Positions 29,201 to 42,200 of a stretch of 64,000 bases of DNA are shown piece after piece. The stretch covers positions 104,501 through 168,500 of the forward strand of contig JAPMTP010000074.1 of the NCBI GenBank assembly GCA_026413225.1, written 5' to 3'. The translations under genes were made by a program, and so were the position numbers. Origin of the DNA: Otis tarda. Lineage: Eukaryota > Chordata > Aves > Otidiformes > Otididae. Numbering within the stretch: position 1 is the stretch's first letter; every line of letters starts with the position of its first letter. Below the pieces are notes generated by a model that was not told the origin of the DNA, did not search any database, and saw only the letters and a program-made list of their open reading frames with translations.

Positions 29201-32200
29201 TTCGTGATTTTTCTGGGGTTTTTTTTCGGGGGGCGCCCACGTTCAGCTGGTGGCAAACTTCGAAGCCCTGCTCCTCAGGGAAAGCCCGGAGCCCCGATGT
29301 CTGTGGTGCTGTAGATGCGCTGGCAATGGCCACTGAGGAGCAGCAAGAGCTTGAGTGGCTGGCACTTTTGCTGTGGGAGCAATCGTCCGACGTTCGTGAT
29401 TTTTCTGGGGTTTTTTTTCGGGTGGCGCCCACGTGCAGCTGGTGGCAAACGTGGAAGCCCTGCTCCTCAGGGAAAGCCCGGAGCCCCAGTGTCTGTGCTG
29501 CTGTAGATGCGCTGCCAATGGCCGCTGAGGAGCAGCAAGAGCTTGAGTGGCTGGCACTTTTGGTGTGGGAGCAATCGTCCGACGTTCGTGATTTTTCGGG
29601 GACTTTTTCGGTGAGCGCCCAGGTGCAGCTGATGGCAAACGTCGAAGCCCTGCTCTTCAGGGAAAGCCCGGAGCCCCAGTGTCTGTGGTGCTGTAGATGC
29701 GCTGCCAATGGCCGCTGAGGAGCAGCAAGAGCTTGAGTGGCTGGCACTTTTTTGTGTGGGAGCAATCGTCCGACGTTCATGATTTTTCTGGGTTTTTTTT
29801 TCGGGGGGCGCCCACGTGCAGCTGGTGGCAAACGTCGAAGCCCTGCTCCTCAGGGAAAGCCCGGAGCCCCAGTGGTGCTGTAGATGCGCTGCCAATGGCC
29901 GCTGAGGAGCAGCAAGAGCTTGAGTGGCTGGCACTTTTGGTGTGGGAGCAATCGTCCGACGTTCGTGATTTTTCTGGGGTTTTTTTCGGGGGGCGCCCAG
30001 GTGCAGCTGATGGCAAACGTCGATGCCCTGCTCCTCAGGGAAAGCCCGGAGCCCCAATGTCTGTGGTGCTGTAGATGCGCTGGCAATGGCCGCTGAGGAG
30101 CAGCAAGAGCTTGAGTGGCTGGCACTTTTGGTGTGGGAGCAATCGTCCGACGTTCGTGCTTTTTGGGGGTTATTTTTCGGGGTGCGCCCAGGTGCAGCTG
30201 GTGGCAAACGTCGAAGCCCTGCTCCTCAGGGAAAGCCCAGAGCCCAAATGTCTGTGATGCTGTAGTTGCGCCGCCAATGGCCGCTGAGGAGCAGCAAGAG
30301 CTTGAGTGGCTGGCACTTTTGGTGTGGGAGCAATCGTCCGACGTTCGTGATTTTTCGGGGTTTTTTTCGGGGGGCGCACACGTGCAGCTAGTGGCAAATA
30401 TCGAAGCCCTGCTCCTCAGGGAAAGCCCGGAGCCCCAATGTCTGTGGTGCTGTAGATGCGCTGGCAATGGCCACTGAGGAGCAGCAAGAGCTTGAGTGGC
30501 TGGCAATTTTGGTGTGGGAGCAATCGTCCGACGTTCGTGATTTTTCGGGGACTTTTTCGGTGAGCGCCCAGGTGCAGCTGATGGCAAACGTCGAAGCCCT
30601 GCTCTTCAGGGAAAGCCCGGAGCCCCAATGTCTGTGCTGCTGTAGATGTGCTGCCAATAGGCGCTGAGGAGCAGCAAGAGCTTGAGTGGCTGGCACTTTT
30701 GGTGTGGGTGCAATCGCCCGACGTTCGTGATTTTTCGGGGTTTTTTTTCGGGTGGCGCCCACGTGCAGCTGGTGGCAAACGTCGAAGCCCTGCTCCTCAG
30801 GGAAAGCCCGGAGCCCCAATGTCTGTGGTGCTGTAGGTGCGCTGCCAATGGCCGCTGAGGAGCAGCAAGAGCTTGAGTGGCTGGCACTTTTGGTGTGGGA
30901 GCAATCGTCCGACGTTCGTGATTTTTCTGGGGTTTTTTTTCGGGGGGCGCCCACGTTCAGCTGGTGGCAAACTTCGAAGCCCTGCTCCTCAGGGAAAGCC
31001 CGGAGCCCCAGTGCTGCTGTAGATGCGCTGCCAATGGCCGCTGAGGAGCAGCAAGACCTTGAGTGGCTGGCACTTTTGGTGTGGGAGCATCGTCCGACGT
31101 TCGTGATTTTTTGGGGTTATTTTTGGGGGGCGCCCACGTGCAGCTGGTGGCAAACTTCGAAGCCCTGCTCCTCAGGGAAATCCCGGAGCCCCGATGTCTG
31201 TGGTGCTGTAGATGCGCTGGCAATGGCCGCTGAGGAGCAGCAAGAGCTTGAGTGGCTGGCACTTTTGCTGTGGGAGCAATCGTCCGACGTTCGTGATTTT
31301 TCTGGGGTTTTTTTTCGGGTGGCGCCCACGTGCAGCTGGTGGCAAACGTGGAAGCCCTGCTCCTCAGGGAAAGCCCGGAGCCCCAGTGTCTGTGCTGCTG
31401 TAGATGCGCTGCCAATGGCCGCTGAGGAGCAGCAAGAGCTTGAGTGGCTGGCACTTTTGGTGTGGGAGCAATCGTCCGACGTTCGTGATTTTTCGGGGAC
31501 TTTTTCGGTGAGCGCCCAGGTGCAGCTGATGGCAAACGTCGAAGCCCTTCTCTTCAGGGAAAGCCCGGAGCCCCAATGTCTGTGGTGCTGCAGATACGCT
31601 GCCAATGGCCGGTGAGGAGCAGCAAGAGCTTGAGTGGCTGGCACTTTTGGTGTGGGAGCAATCGTCCGACGTTCGTGATTTTTCTGTGGTTTTTTTCGGG
31701 GGGCGCCCAGGTGCAGCTGGTGGCAAACGTCGAAGCCCTGCTCCTCAGGGAAAGCCCGGAGCCCCAGTGGTGCTGTAGATGCGCTGTCAATGGCCGCTGA
31801 GGAGCAGCAAGAGCTTGAGTGGCTGGCACTTTTGGTGTGGGAGCAATCGTCCGACGTTTGTGATTTTTCGGGGTCTTTTTCGGTGGGCGCCCAGGTGCAG
31901 CTGATGGCAAACGTCGAAGCCCTGCTCCTCAGGGAAAGCCCGGAGCCCCAATGTCTGTGCTGCTGTAGATACGCTGCCAATGGCCGCTGAGGAGCAGCAA
32001 GAGCTTGAGTGGCTGGCACTTTTGGTGTGGGAGCAATCGTCCGACGTTCGTGATTTTTCTGGGGTTTTTTTCGGGGGGCGCCCAGGTGCAGCTGATGGCA
32101 AACGTCGATGCCCTGCTACTCAGGGAAAGCCCGGAGCCCCAATGTCTGTGGTGCTGTAGATGCGCTGGCAATGGCCGCTGAGGAGCAGCAAGAGCTTGAG

Positions 32201-34999
32201 TGGCTGGCACTTTTGGTGTGGGAGCAATCGTCCGACGTTCGTGCTTTTTGGGGGTTATTTTTCGGGGTGCGCCCAGGTGCAGCTGGTGGCAAACGTCGAA
32301 GCCCTGCTCCTCAGGGAAAGCCCAGAGCCCAAATGTCTGTGATGCTGTAGTTGCGCCGCCAATGGCCGCTGAGGAGCAGCAAGAGCTTGAGTGGCTGGCA
32401 CTTTTGGTGTGGGAGCAATCATCCGACGTTCGTGATTTTTCAGGGTTTTTTTTCGAGGTGCGCCCAGGTGCAGCTGGTGGCAAACGTCGAAGCCATGCTC
32501 CTCAGGGAAAGCCCGGAGCCCCAATGTCTGTGGTGCTGTAGTTGCGCCGCCAATGGCCGCTGAGGAGCAGCAAGAGCTTGAGTGGCTGTCACTTTTGGGG
32601 TGGGAGCAATCGTCCGACGTTCGTGATTTTTCGGGGTTTTTTTTCGGGGTGCGCCCAGGTGCAGCTGGTGGCAAACGTCGAAGCCCTGCTCCTCAGGGAA
32701 AGCCCGGAGCCCCAATATCTGTGGTGCTGTAGATGCGCTGCCAATGGCCGCTGAGGAGCAGCAAGAGCTTGAGTGGCTGGCACTTTTGGTGTGGGAGCAA
32801 TCGTCCGACGTTCGTGATTTTTCGGGGTCTTTTTCGGTGAGCGCCCAGGTGCAGCTGGTGGCAAATGTCAAAGCCCTGCTCCTCAGGGAAAGCCCGGAGC
32901 CCCAATGTCTGTGGTGCTGTAGGTGCGCTGCCAATGGCCGCTGAGGAGCAGCAAGAGCTTGAGTGGCTGGCACTTTTGGTGTGGGAGCAATCGTCCGACG
33001 TTCGTTATTTTTCTGGGTTTTTTTTCGGGGGGCGCCCAGGTGCAGCTGGTGGCAAACTTCGAAGCCCTGCTCCTCAGGGAAAGCCTGGAGCCCCAGTGGT
33101 GCTGTAGATGCGCTGGCAATGGCCGCTGAGGAGCAGCAAGAGCTTGAGTGGCTGGCATTTTTGGTGTGGGAGCAATCGTCTGACGTTCGTGATTTTTCGG
33201 GGTTTTTTTTCAGGGGGCGCCCAGGTGCAGCTGGTGGCAAACTTCGAAGCCCTGCTCCTCAGGGAAAGACCGGAGCCCCAATGTCTGTGGTGCTGTAGAT
33301 GCGCTGCCAATGGGCGCTGAGGAGCAGCAAGAGCTTGAGTGGCTGGCACTTTTGGTGTGGGAGCAATCGTCCGACGTTCGTGATTTTTCTGGGGTTTTTT
33401 TTCGGGTGGCGCCCACGTGCAGCTGGTGGCAAACGTCGAAGCCCTGCTCCTCAGGGAAAGCCCGGAGCCCCAGTGTCTGTGCTGCTGTAGATGCGCTGGC
33501 AATGGCCGCTGAGGAGCAGCAAGAGCTTGAGTGGCTGGCACTTTTGGTGTGGGAGCAATTGTCCGACGTTCGTGATTTTTCGGGGTTTTTTTTCGGGGGG
33601 CGCCCAGCTGCGGCTGGTGGCAAACGTCGAAGCCCTGCTCCTCAGGGAAAGCCCGGAGCCCCAATGTCTGTGGTGCTGTAGATGCGCTGCCGATGGCCGG
33701 TGAGGAGCAGCAAGAGCTTGAGTGGCTGGCACTTTTGGTGTGGGAGCAATCGTCCGACGTTCGTGATTTTTCGGGGTTTTTTTCCGGGGGCACCCAGGTG
33801 CAGCTGGTGGCAAATATCGAAGCCCTGCTCCTCAGGGAAAGCCCGGAGCCCCAGTGTCTGTGGTGCTGTAGATGCGCTGCCAATGGCCACTGAGGAGCAG
33901 CAAGAGCTTGAGTGGCTGGCACTTTTGGTGTGGGAGCAATCGTCCGACGTTCGTGATTTTTCTGGGTTTTTTTTTCGGGGGGCGCCCAGGTGCAGCTGAT
34001 GGCAAACGTCGATGCCCTGCTCCTCAGGGAAAGCCCGGAGCCCCAATGTCTGTGGTGCTGCAGTTACGCTGCCAATGGCCGCAGAGGAGCAGCAAGAGCT
34101 TGAGTGGCTGGCACTTTTTTGTGTGGGAGCAATCGTCCGACGTTCATGATTTCTCTGGGTTTTTTTTTCGGGGGGCGCCCAGGTGCAGCTGGTGGCAAAC
34201 GTCGAAGCCCTGCTCCTCAGGGAAAGCCCGGAGCCCCAATGTCTGTGGTGCTGCAGATACGCTGCCAATGGCCGCAGAGGAGCAGCAAGAGCTTGAGTGG
34301 CTGGCACTTTTTTGTGTGGGAGCAATCGTCCGACGTTCGTGATTTTTCTGGGTTTTTTTTTCGGGGGGCGCCCAGGTGCAGCTGATGGCAAACGTCGATG
34401 CCCTGCTCCTCAGGGAAAGCCCAGAGCCCCAATGTCTGTGGTGCTGTAGATGCGCTGGCAATGGCCGCTGAGGAGCAGCAAGAGCTTGAGTGGCTGGCAC
34501 TTTTGGTGTGGGAGCAATCGTCCGACGTTCGTGCTTTTTGGGGGTTATTTTTCGGGGTGCGCCCAGGTGCAGCTGGTGGCAAACGTCGAAGCCCTGCTCC
34601 TCAGGGAAAGCCCAGAGCCCAAATGTCTGTGATGCTGTAGTTGCGCCGCCAATGGCCGCTGAGGAGCAGCAAGAGCTTGAGTGGCTGGCACTTTTGGGGT
34701 GGGAGCAATCGTCCGACGTTCGTGATTTTTCAGGGTTTTTTTTCGGGGTGCGCCCAGGTGCAGCTGGTGGCAAACGTCGAAGCCCTGCTCCTCAGGGAAA
34801 GCCCGGAGCCCCAATGTCTGTGGTGCTGTAGATGCGCTGCCAATGGGCGCTGAGGAGCAGCAAGAGCTTGAGTGGCTGGCACTTTTGGTGTGGGAGCAAT
34901 CGTCCGACGTTCGTGATTTTTGGGGTTTTTTTTGGGGGCGCCCACGTGCAGCTGGTGGCAAACGTCGAAGCCCTGCTCCTCAGGGAAAGCCCGGAGCCC

Positions 35000-37900
35000 C
35001 AATGTCTGTGGTGCTGTAGATGCGCTGCCAATGGGCGCTGAGGAGCAGCAAGAGCTTGAGTGGCTGGCACATTTGGTGTGGGAGCAATCGTCTGACGTTC
35101 GTGATTTTTGGGGGTTATTTTTGGGGGGCGCCCAGGTGCAGCTGGTGGCAAACTTCGAAGCCCTGCTCCTCAGGGAAATCCCGGAGCCCCAATGTCTGTG
35201 GTGCTGTAGATGCGCTGGCAATGGCCGGTGAGGAGCAGCAAGAGCTTGAGTGGCTGGCACTTTTGGTGTGGGAGCAATCGTCCGACGTTCGTGATTTTTC
35301 GGGGTTTTTTTTCGGGGGGCGCCCAGGTGCAGCTGGTGGCAAACGTCGAAGCCCTGCTCCTCAGGGAAAGCCCGGAGCCCAAATGTCTGTGGTGCTGTAG
35401 TTGCGCCGCCAATGGCCGCTGAGGAGCAGCAAGAGCTTGAGTGGCTGGCACTTTTGGGGTGGGAGCAATCATTCGACGTTCGTCATTTTTCACGGCTTTT
35501 TTCGAGGGGCGCCCAGGTGCAGCTGGTGGCAAACGTCGAAGCCCTGCTCCTCAGGGAAAGCCCGGAGCCCCAATGTCTGTGCTGCTGTAGATGCGCTGCC
35601 AATGGGCGCTGAGGAGCAGCAAGAGCTTGAGTGGCTGGCACTTTTGGTGTGGGAGCAATCGTCCGACGTTCTTGATTTTTCGGGGTCTTTTTCGGTCGGC
35701 GCCCAGGTGCAGCTGGTGGCAAACGTCGAAGCCCTACTCTTCAGGGAAAGCCCGGAGCCCCAATGTCTGTGGTGCTGTAGATGCGCTGCCAATGGGCGCT
35801 GAGGAGCAGCAAGAGCTTGAGTGGCTGGCACTTTTGGTGTGGGAGCAATCGTCCGACGTTCGTGATGTTTCTGGGTTTTTTTTCGGGGGGCGCCCACATT
35901 CAGCTGGTGGCAAACTTCGAAGCCCTGCTCCTCAGGGAAAGCCCGGAGCCCCAGTGGTGCTGTAGATGCGCTGCCAATGGCCGCTGAGGAGCAGCAAGAG
36001 CTTGAGTGGCTGGTAGTTTTGGTGTGGGAGCAATCATCCGACGTTCGTGATTTTTCGGGGTTTTTTTTGGGGGGGCGCTCCGGTGCAGCTGGTGGCAAAC
36101 GTCGAAGCCCTGCTCGTCAGGTAAAGCCCGGAGCCCCAATGTCTGTGGTGCTGTCGATACGCTGCCAATGGGCGCTGAGGAGCAGCAAGAGCTTGAGTGG
36201 CTGGCACTTTTGGTGTGGGAGCAATCGTCCGACGTTCGTTATTTTTCTGGGTTTTTTTTCGGGGGCGCCCAGGTGCAGCTGGTGGCAAACTTCGAAGCCC
36301 TGCTCCTCAGGGAAAGCCCGCAGCCCCAATGTCTGTGGTGCTGTAGATGCGCTGCCAATGGCCGCTGAGGAGCAGCAAGAGCTTGAGTGGCTGGCACTTT
36401 TGATGTGGGAGCAATCGTCCGACGTTCGTGATTTTTTGGGGTTATTTTTCGGGGGGCGCCCAGGTGCAGCTGATGACAAACGTCGATGCCCTACTCTTCA
36501 GGGAAAGCCCGGAGCCCCAATGTCTGTGCTGCTGTAGATGCGCTGCCAATGGCCGCTGAGGAGCAGCAAGAGCTTGAGTGGCTGGCACTTTTGGTGTGGG
36601 AGCAATCGTCCGACGTTCGTGATTTTTTGGGGTCTTTTTCGGTGGGCGCCCAGGTGCAGCTGGTGGCAAACGTCGAAGCCCTGCTCTTCAGGGAAAGCCC
36701 GGAGCCCCAATGTCTGTGGTGCTGTAGATGCGCTGCCATTGGCCGCTGAGGAGAAGCAAGAGCTTGAGTGGCTGGCACTTTTGGTGTGGGAGCAATCGTC
36801 CGACGTTCGTGATTTTTCTGGGGGTTTTTTTTCGGGGGGCGCCCAGGTGCAGCTGGTGGCAAACTTCGAAGCCCTGCTCCTCAGGGAAAGCCCGGAGCCC
36901 CAGTGGTGCTGTAGATGCGCTGCCAATGGCCGCTGAGGAGCAGCAAGACCTTGAGTGGCTGGCACTTTTGGGGTGGGAGCAATCGTCTGACGTTCGTGAT
37001 TTTTCGGGGTTTTTTTTCGGGGGGCGCCCAGGTGCAGCTGGTGGCAAACGTCGAAGCCATGCTCCTCAGGGAAAGCCCGGAGCCCCAATGTCTGTGGTGC
37101 TGTAGATGCGCTGCCAATGGGCGCTGAGGAGCAGCAAGAGCTTGAGTGGCTGGCACTTTTGGTGTGGGAGCAATCGTCCGACGTTCGTGATTTTTTGGGG
37201 TTATTTTTGGGGGGCGCCCAGGTGCAGCTGGTGGCAAACTTCGAAGCCCTGCTCCTCAGGGAAAGCCCGGAGCCCCAATGTCTGTGGTGCTGTAGATGCA
37301 CTGCCAATGGCCGGTGAGGAGCAGCAAGAGCTTGAGTGGCTGGCACTTTTGATGTGGGAGCAATCGTCCGAAGTTCTTGATTTTTCGGGGTTTTTTTCGG
37401 GGGGCGCCCAGGTGCAGCTGGTGGCAAACTTCGAAGCCCTGCTCCTCAGGGAAAGCCCGGAGCCCCAGTGGTGCTGTAGATGCGCTGCCAATGGCCGCTG
37501 AGGAGCAGCAAGAGCTTGAGTGGCTGGCACTTTTGGTGTGGGAGCAATCGTCCGACGTTCGTGATTTTTCGGGGTTTTTTTTTTTGGGGCGCCCAGGTGC
37601 AGCTGGTGGCAAACGTCGAAGCCCTCCTCCTCAGGGAAAGCCCGGAGCCCCAGTGTCTGTGGTGCTGTAGATGCGCTGGCAATGGCCGCTGAGGAGCAGC
37701 AAGAGCTTGAGTGGCTGGCACTTTTGGTGTGGGAGCAATCGTCCGACGTTCGTGATTTTTCAGGGTTTTTTTTCGGGGGGCGCCCACGTGCAGCTGGTGG
37801 CAAACTTCGAAGCCCTGCTCCTCAGGGAAAGCCCGGAGCCCCAATGTCTGTGGTGCTGTAGATGCGCTGCCAATGGCCGCTGAGGAGCAGCAAGAGCTTG

Positions 37901-38600
37901 AGTGGCTGGCACTTTTGGTGTGGGAGCAATCGTCCGACGTTCGTGATTTTTGGGGTTTTTTTTCGGGGGGCGCCCAGGTGCAGCTAATGGCAATTGTCGA
38001 AGCCCTGCTCCTCTGGGAAAGCCCGGAGCTCAAATGTCTGTGGTGCTGTAGATGCGCTGCCAATGGCCGCTGAGGAGCAGCAAGAGCTTGAGTGGCTGGC
38101 ACTTTTGGGGTGGGAGCAATCGTCTGACGTTCGTGATTTTTCGGGTTTTTTTTCGGGGGCGCCCAGGTGCAGCTGGTGGCAAACGTCGAAGCCCTGCTCC
38201 TCAGGGAAAGCCCGGAGCCCCAATGTCTGTGGTGCTGTAGATGCGCTGCCAATGGGCGCTGAGGAGCAGCAAGAGCTTGAGTGGCTGGCACTTTTGGTGT
38301 GGGAGCAATCGTCCGACGTTCGTGATTTTTTGGGGTTATTTTTGGGGGGCGCCCAGGTGCAGCTGGTGGCAAACTTCGAAGCCCTGCTCCTCAGGGAAAG
38401 CCCGGAGCCCCAATGTCTGTGGTGCTGTAGATGCACTGCCAATGGCCGGTGAGGAGCAGCAAGAGCTTGAGTGGCTGGCACTTTTGATGTGGGAGCAATC
38501 GTCCGAAGTTCTTGATTTTTCGGGGTCTTTTTCGGGGGGCGCCCAGGTGCAGCTGGTGGCAAACGTCGAAGCCCTGCTCCTCAGGGAAAGCCCGGAGCCC
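35000..38600. repeat. Higher-order unit H1, copy 1 (about 3.6 kb, 19 monomers)
   Basis: Private variants recur at constant offset: cattcgacgttcgtcat at 35470, 39072 and 53683; the ctcgtcaggtaaag variant with gtaaag at 36121, 39722 and 54335. The 3,601-3,602 base offset holds from about 35,020 to 38,430. Confidence 0.85.
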
Positions 38601-41600
38601 CAATGTCTGTGGTGCTGTAGATGCGCTGCCAATGGGCGCTGAGGAGCAGCAAGAGCTTGAGTGGCTGGCACATTTGGTGTGGGAGCAATCGTCTGACGTT
38701 CGTGATTTTTGGGGGTTATTTTTGGGGGGCGCCCAGGTGCAGCTGGTGGCAAACTTCGAAGCCCTGCTCCTCAGGGAAATCCCGGAGCCCCAATGTCTGT
38801 GGTGCTGTAGATGCGCTGGCAATGGCCGGTGAGGAGCAGCAAGAGCTTGAGTGGCTGGCACTTTTGGTGTGGGAGCAATCGTCCGACGTTCGTGATTTTT
38901 CGGGGTTTTTTTTCGGGGGGGCGCCCAGGTGCAGCTGGTGGCAAACGTCGAAGCCCTGCTCCTCAGGGAAAGCCCGGAGCCCAAATGTCTGTGGTGCTGT
39001 AGTTGCGCCGCCAATGGCCGCTGAGGAGCAGCAAGAGCTTGAGTGGCTGGCACTTTTGGGGTGGGAGCAATCATTCGACGTTCGTCATTTTTCACGGCTT
39101 TTTTTCGAGGGGCGCCCAGGTGCAGCTGGTGGCAAACGTCGAAGCCCTGCTCCTCAGGGAAAGCCCGGAGCCCCAATGTCTGTGCTGCTGTAGATGCGCT
39201 GCCAATGGGCGCTGAGGAGCAGCAAGAGCTTGAGTGGCTGGCACTTTTGGTGTGGGAGCAATCGTCCGACGTTCTTGATTTTTCGGGGTCTTTTTCGGTC
39301 GGCGCCCAGGTGCAGCTGGTGGCAAACGTCGAAGCCCTACTCTTCAGGGAAAGCCCGGAGCCCCAATGTCTGTGGTGCTGTAGATGCGCTGCCAATGGGC
39401 GCTGAGGAGCAGCAAGAGCTTGAGTGGCTGGCACTTTTGGTGTGGGAGCAATCGTCCGACGTTCGTGATGTTTCTGGGTTTTTTTTTCGGGGGCGCCCAC
39501 ATTCAGCTGGTGGCAAACTTCGAAGCCCTGCTCCTCAGGGAAAGCCCGGAGCCCCAGTGGTGCTGTAGATGCGCTGCCAATGGCCGCTGAGGAGCAGCAA
39601 GAGCTTGAGTGGCTGGTAGTTTTGGTGTGGGAGCAATCATCCGACGTTCGTGATTTTTCGGGGTTTTTTTGGGGGGCGCTCCGGTGCAGCTGGTGGCAAA
39701 CGTCGAAGCCCTGCTCGTCAGGTAAAGCCCGGAGCCCCAATGTCTGTGGTGCTGTCGATACGCTGCCAATGGGCGCTGAGGAGCAGCAAGAGCTTGAGTG
39801 GCTGGCACTTTTGGTGTGGGAGCAATCGTCCGACGTTCGTTATTTTTCTGGGTTTTTTTTCGGGGGGCGCCCAGGTGCAGCTGGTGGCAAACTTCGAAGC
39901 CCTGCTCCTCAGGGAAAGCCCGCAGCCCCAATGTCTGTGGTGCTGTAGATGCGCTGCCAATGGCCGCTGAGGAGCAGCAAGAGCTTGAGTGGCTGGCACT
40001 TTTGATGTGGGAGCAATCGTCCGACGTTCGTGATTTTTTGGGGTTATTTTTCGGGGGCGCCCAGGTGCAGCTGATGACAAACGTCGATGCCCTACTCTTC
40101 AGGGAAAGCCCGGAGCCCCAATGTCTGTGCTGCTGTAGATGCGCTGCCAATGGCCGCTGAGGAGCAGCAAGAGCTTGAGTGGCTGGCACTTTTGGTGTGG
40201 GAGCAATCGTCCGACGTTCGTGATTTTTTGGGGTCTTTTTCGGTGGGCGCCCAGGTGCAGCTGGTGGCAAACGTCGAAGCCCTGCTCTTCAGGGAAAGCC
40301 CGGAGCCCCAATGTCTGTGGTGCTGTAGATGCGCTGCCATTGGCCGCTGAGGAGAAGCAAGAGCTTGAGTGGCTGGCACTTTTGGTGTGGGAGCAATCGT
40401 CCGACGTTCGTGATTTTTCTGGGGGTTTTTTTTCGGGGGCGCCCAGGTGCAGCTGGTGGCAAACTTCGAAGCCCTGCTCCTCAGGGAAAGCCCGGAGCCC
40501 CAGTGGTGCTGTAGATGCGCTGCCAATGGCCGCTGAGGAGCAGCAAGAGCTTGAGTGGCTGGCACTTTTGGGGTGGGAGCAATCGTCTGACGTTCGTGAT
40601 TTTTCGGGGTTTTTTTTCGGGGGGCGCCCAGGTGCAGCTGGTGGCAAACGTCGAAGCCCTGCTCCTCAGGGAAAGCCCGGAGCCCCAATGTCTGTGGTGC
40701 TGTAGATGCGCTGCCAATGGGCGCTGAGGAGCAGCAAGAGCTTGAGTGGCTGGCACTTTTGGTGTGGGAGCAATCGTCCGACGTTCGTGATTTTTTGGGG
40801 TTATTTTTGGGGGGCGCCCAGGTGCAGCTGGTGGCAAACTTCGAAGCCCTGCTCCTCAGGGAAAGCCCGGAGCCCCAATGTCTGTGGTGCTGTAGATGCA
40901 CTGCCAATGGCCGGTGAGGAGCAGCAAGAGCTTGAGTGGCTGGCACTTTTGTTGTGGGAGCAATCGTCCGAAGTTCTTGATTTTTCGGGGTTTTTTTCGG
41001 GGGCGCCCAGGTGCAGCTGGTGGCAAACTTCGAAGCCCTGCTCCTCAGGGAAAGCCCGGAGCCCCAGTGGTGCTGTAGATGCGCTGCCAATGGCCGCTGA
41101 GGAGCAGCAAGAGCTTGAGTGGCTGGCACTTTTGGTGTGGGAGCAATCGTCCGACGTTCGTGATTTTTCGGGGTTTTTTTTTTGGGGCGCCCAGGTGCAG
41201 CTGGTGGCAAACGTCGAAGCCCTCCTCCTCAGGGAAAGCCCGGAGCCCCAGTGTCTGTGGTGCTGTAGATGCGCTGGCAATGGCCGCTGAGGAGCAGCAA
41301 GAGCTTGAGTGGCTGGCACTTTTGGTGTGGGAGCAATCGTCCGACGTTCGTGATTTTTCAGGGTTTTTTTTCGGGGGGCGCCCACGTGCAGCTGGTGGCA
41401 AACCGAAGCCCTGCTCCTCAGGGAAAGCCCGGAGCCCCAATGTCTGTGGTGCTGTAGATGCGCTGCCAATGGCCGCTGAGGAGCAGCAAGAGCTTGAGTG
41501 GCTGGCACTTTTGGTGTGGGAGCAATCGTCCGACGTTCGTGATTTTTGGGGTTTTTTTTCGGGGGCGCCCAGGTGCAGCTAATGGCAAACGTCGAAGCCC

Positions 41601-42200
41601 TGCTCCTCTGGGAAAGCCCGGAGCTCAAATGTCTGTGGTGCTGTAGATGCGCTGCCAATGGCCGCTGAGGAGCAGCAAGAGCTTGAGTGGCTGGCACTTT
41701 TGGTGTGGGAGCAATCGTCTGACGTTCGTGATTTTTCGGGTTTTTTTTTCGGGGGCGCCCAGGTGCAGCTGGTGGCAAACGTCGAAGCCCTGCTCCTCAG
41801 GGAAAGCCCGGAGCCCCAATGTCTGTGGTGCTGTAGATGCGCTGCCAATGGGCGCTGAGGAGCAGCAAGAGCTTGAGTGGCTGGCACTTTTGGTGTGGGA
41901 GCAATCGTCCGACGTTCGTGATTTTTTGGGGTTATTTTTGGGGGGCGCCCAGGTGCAGCTGGTGGCAAACTTCGAAGCCCTGCTCCTCAGGGAAAGCCCG
42001 GAGCCCCAATGTCTGTGGTGCTGTAGATGCACTGCCAATGGCCGGTGAGGAGCAGCAAGAGCTTGAGTGGCTGGCACTTTTGATGTGGGAGCAATCGTCC
42101 GAAGTTCTTGATTTTTCGGGGTCTTTTTCGGGGGGCGCCCAGGTGCAGCTGGTGGCAAACGTCGAAGCCCTGCTCTTCAGGGAAAGCCTGGAGCCCCAAT
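38600..42200. repeat. Higher-order unit H1, copy 2
   Basis: Directly follows copy 1. It differs mainly in G/T-tract length and a few point changes, so the offset drifts slowly from 3,602 to 3,595. Confidence 0.85.
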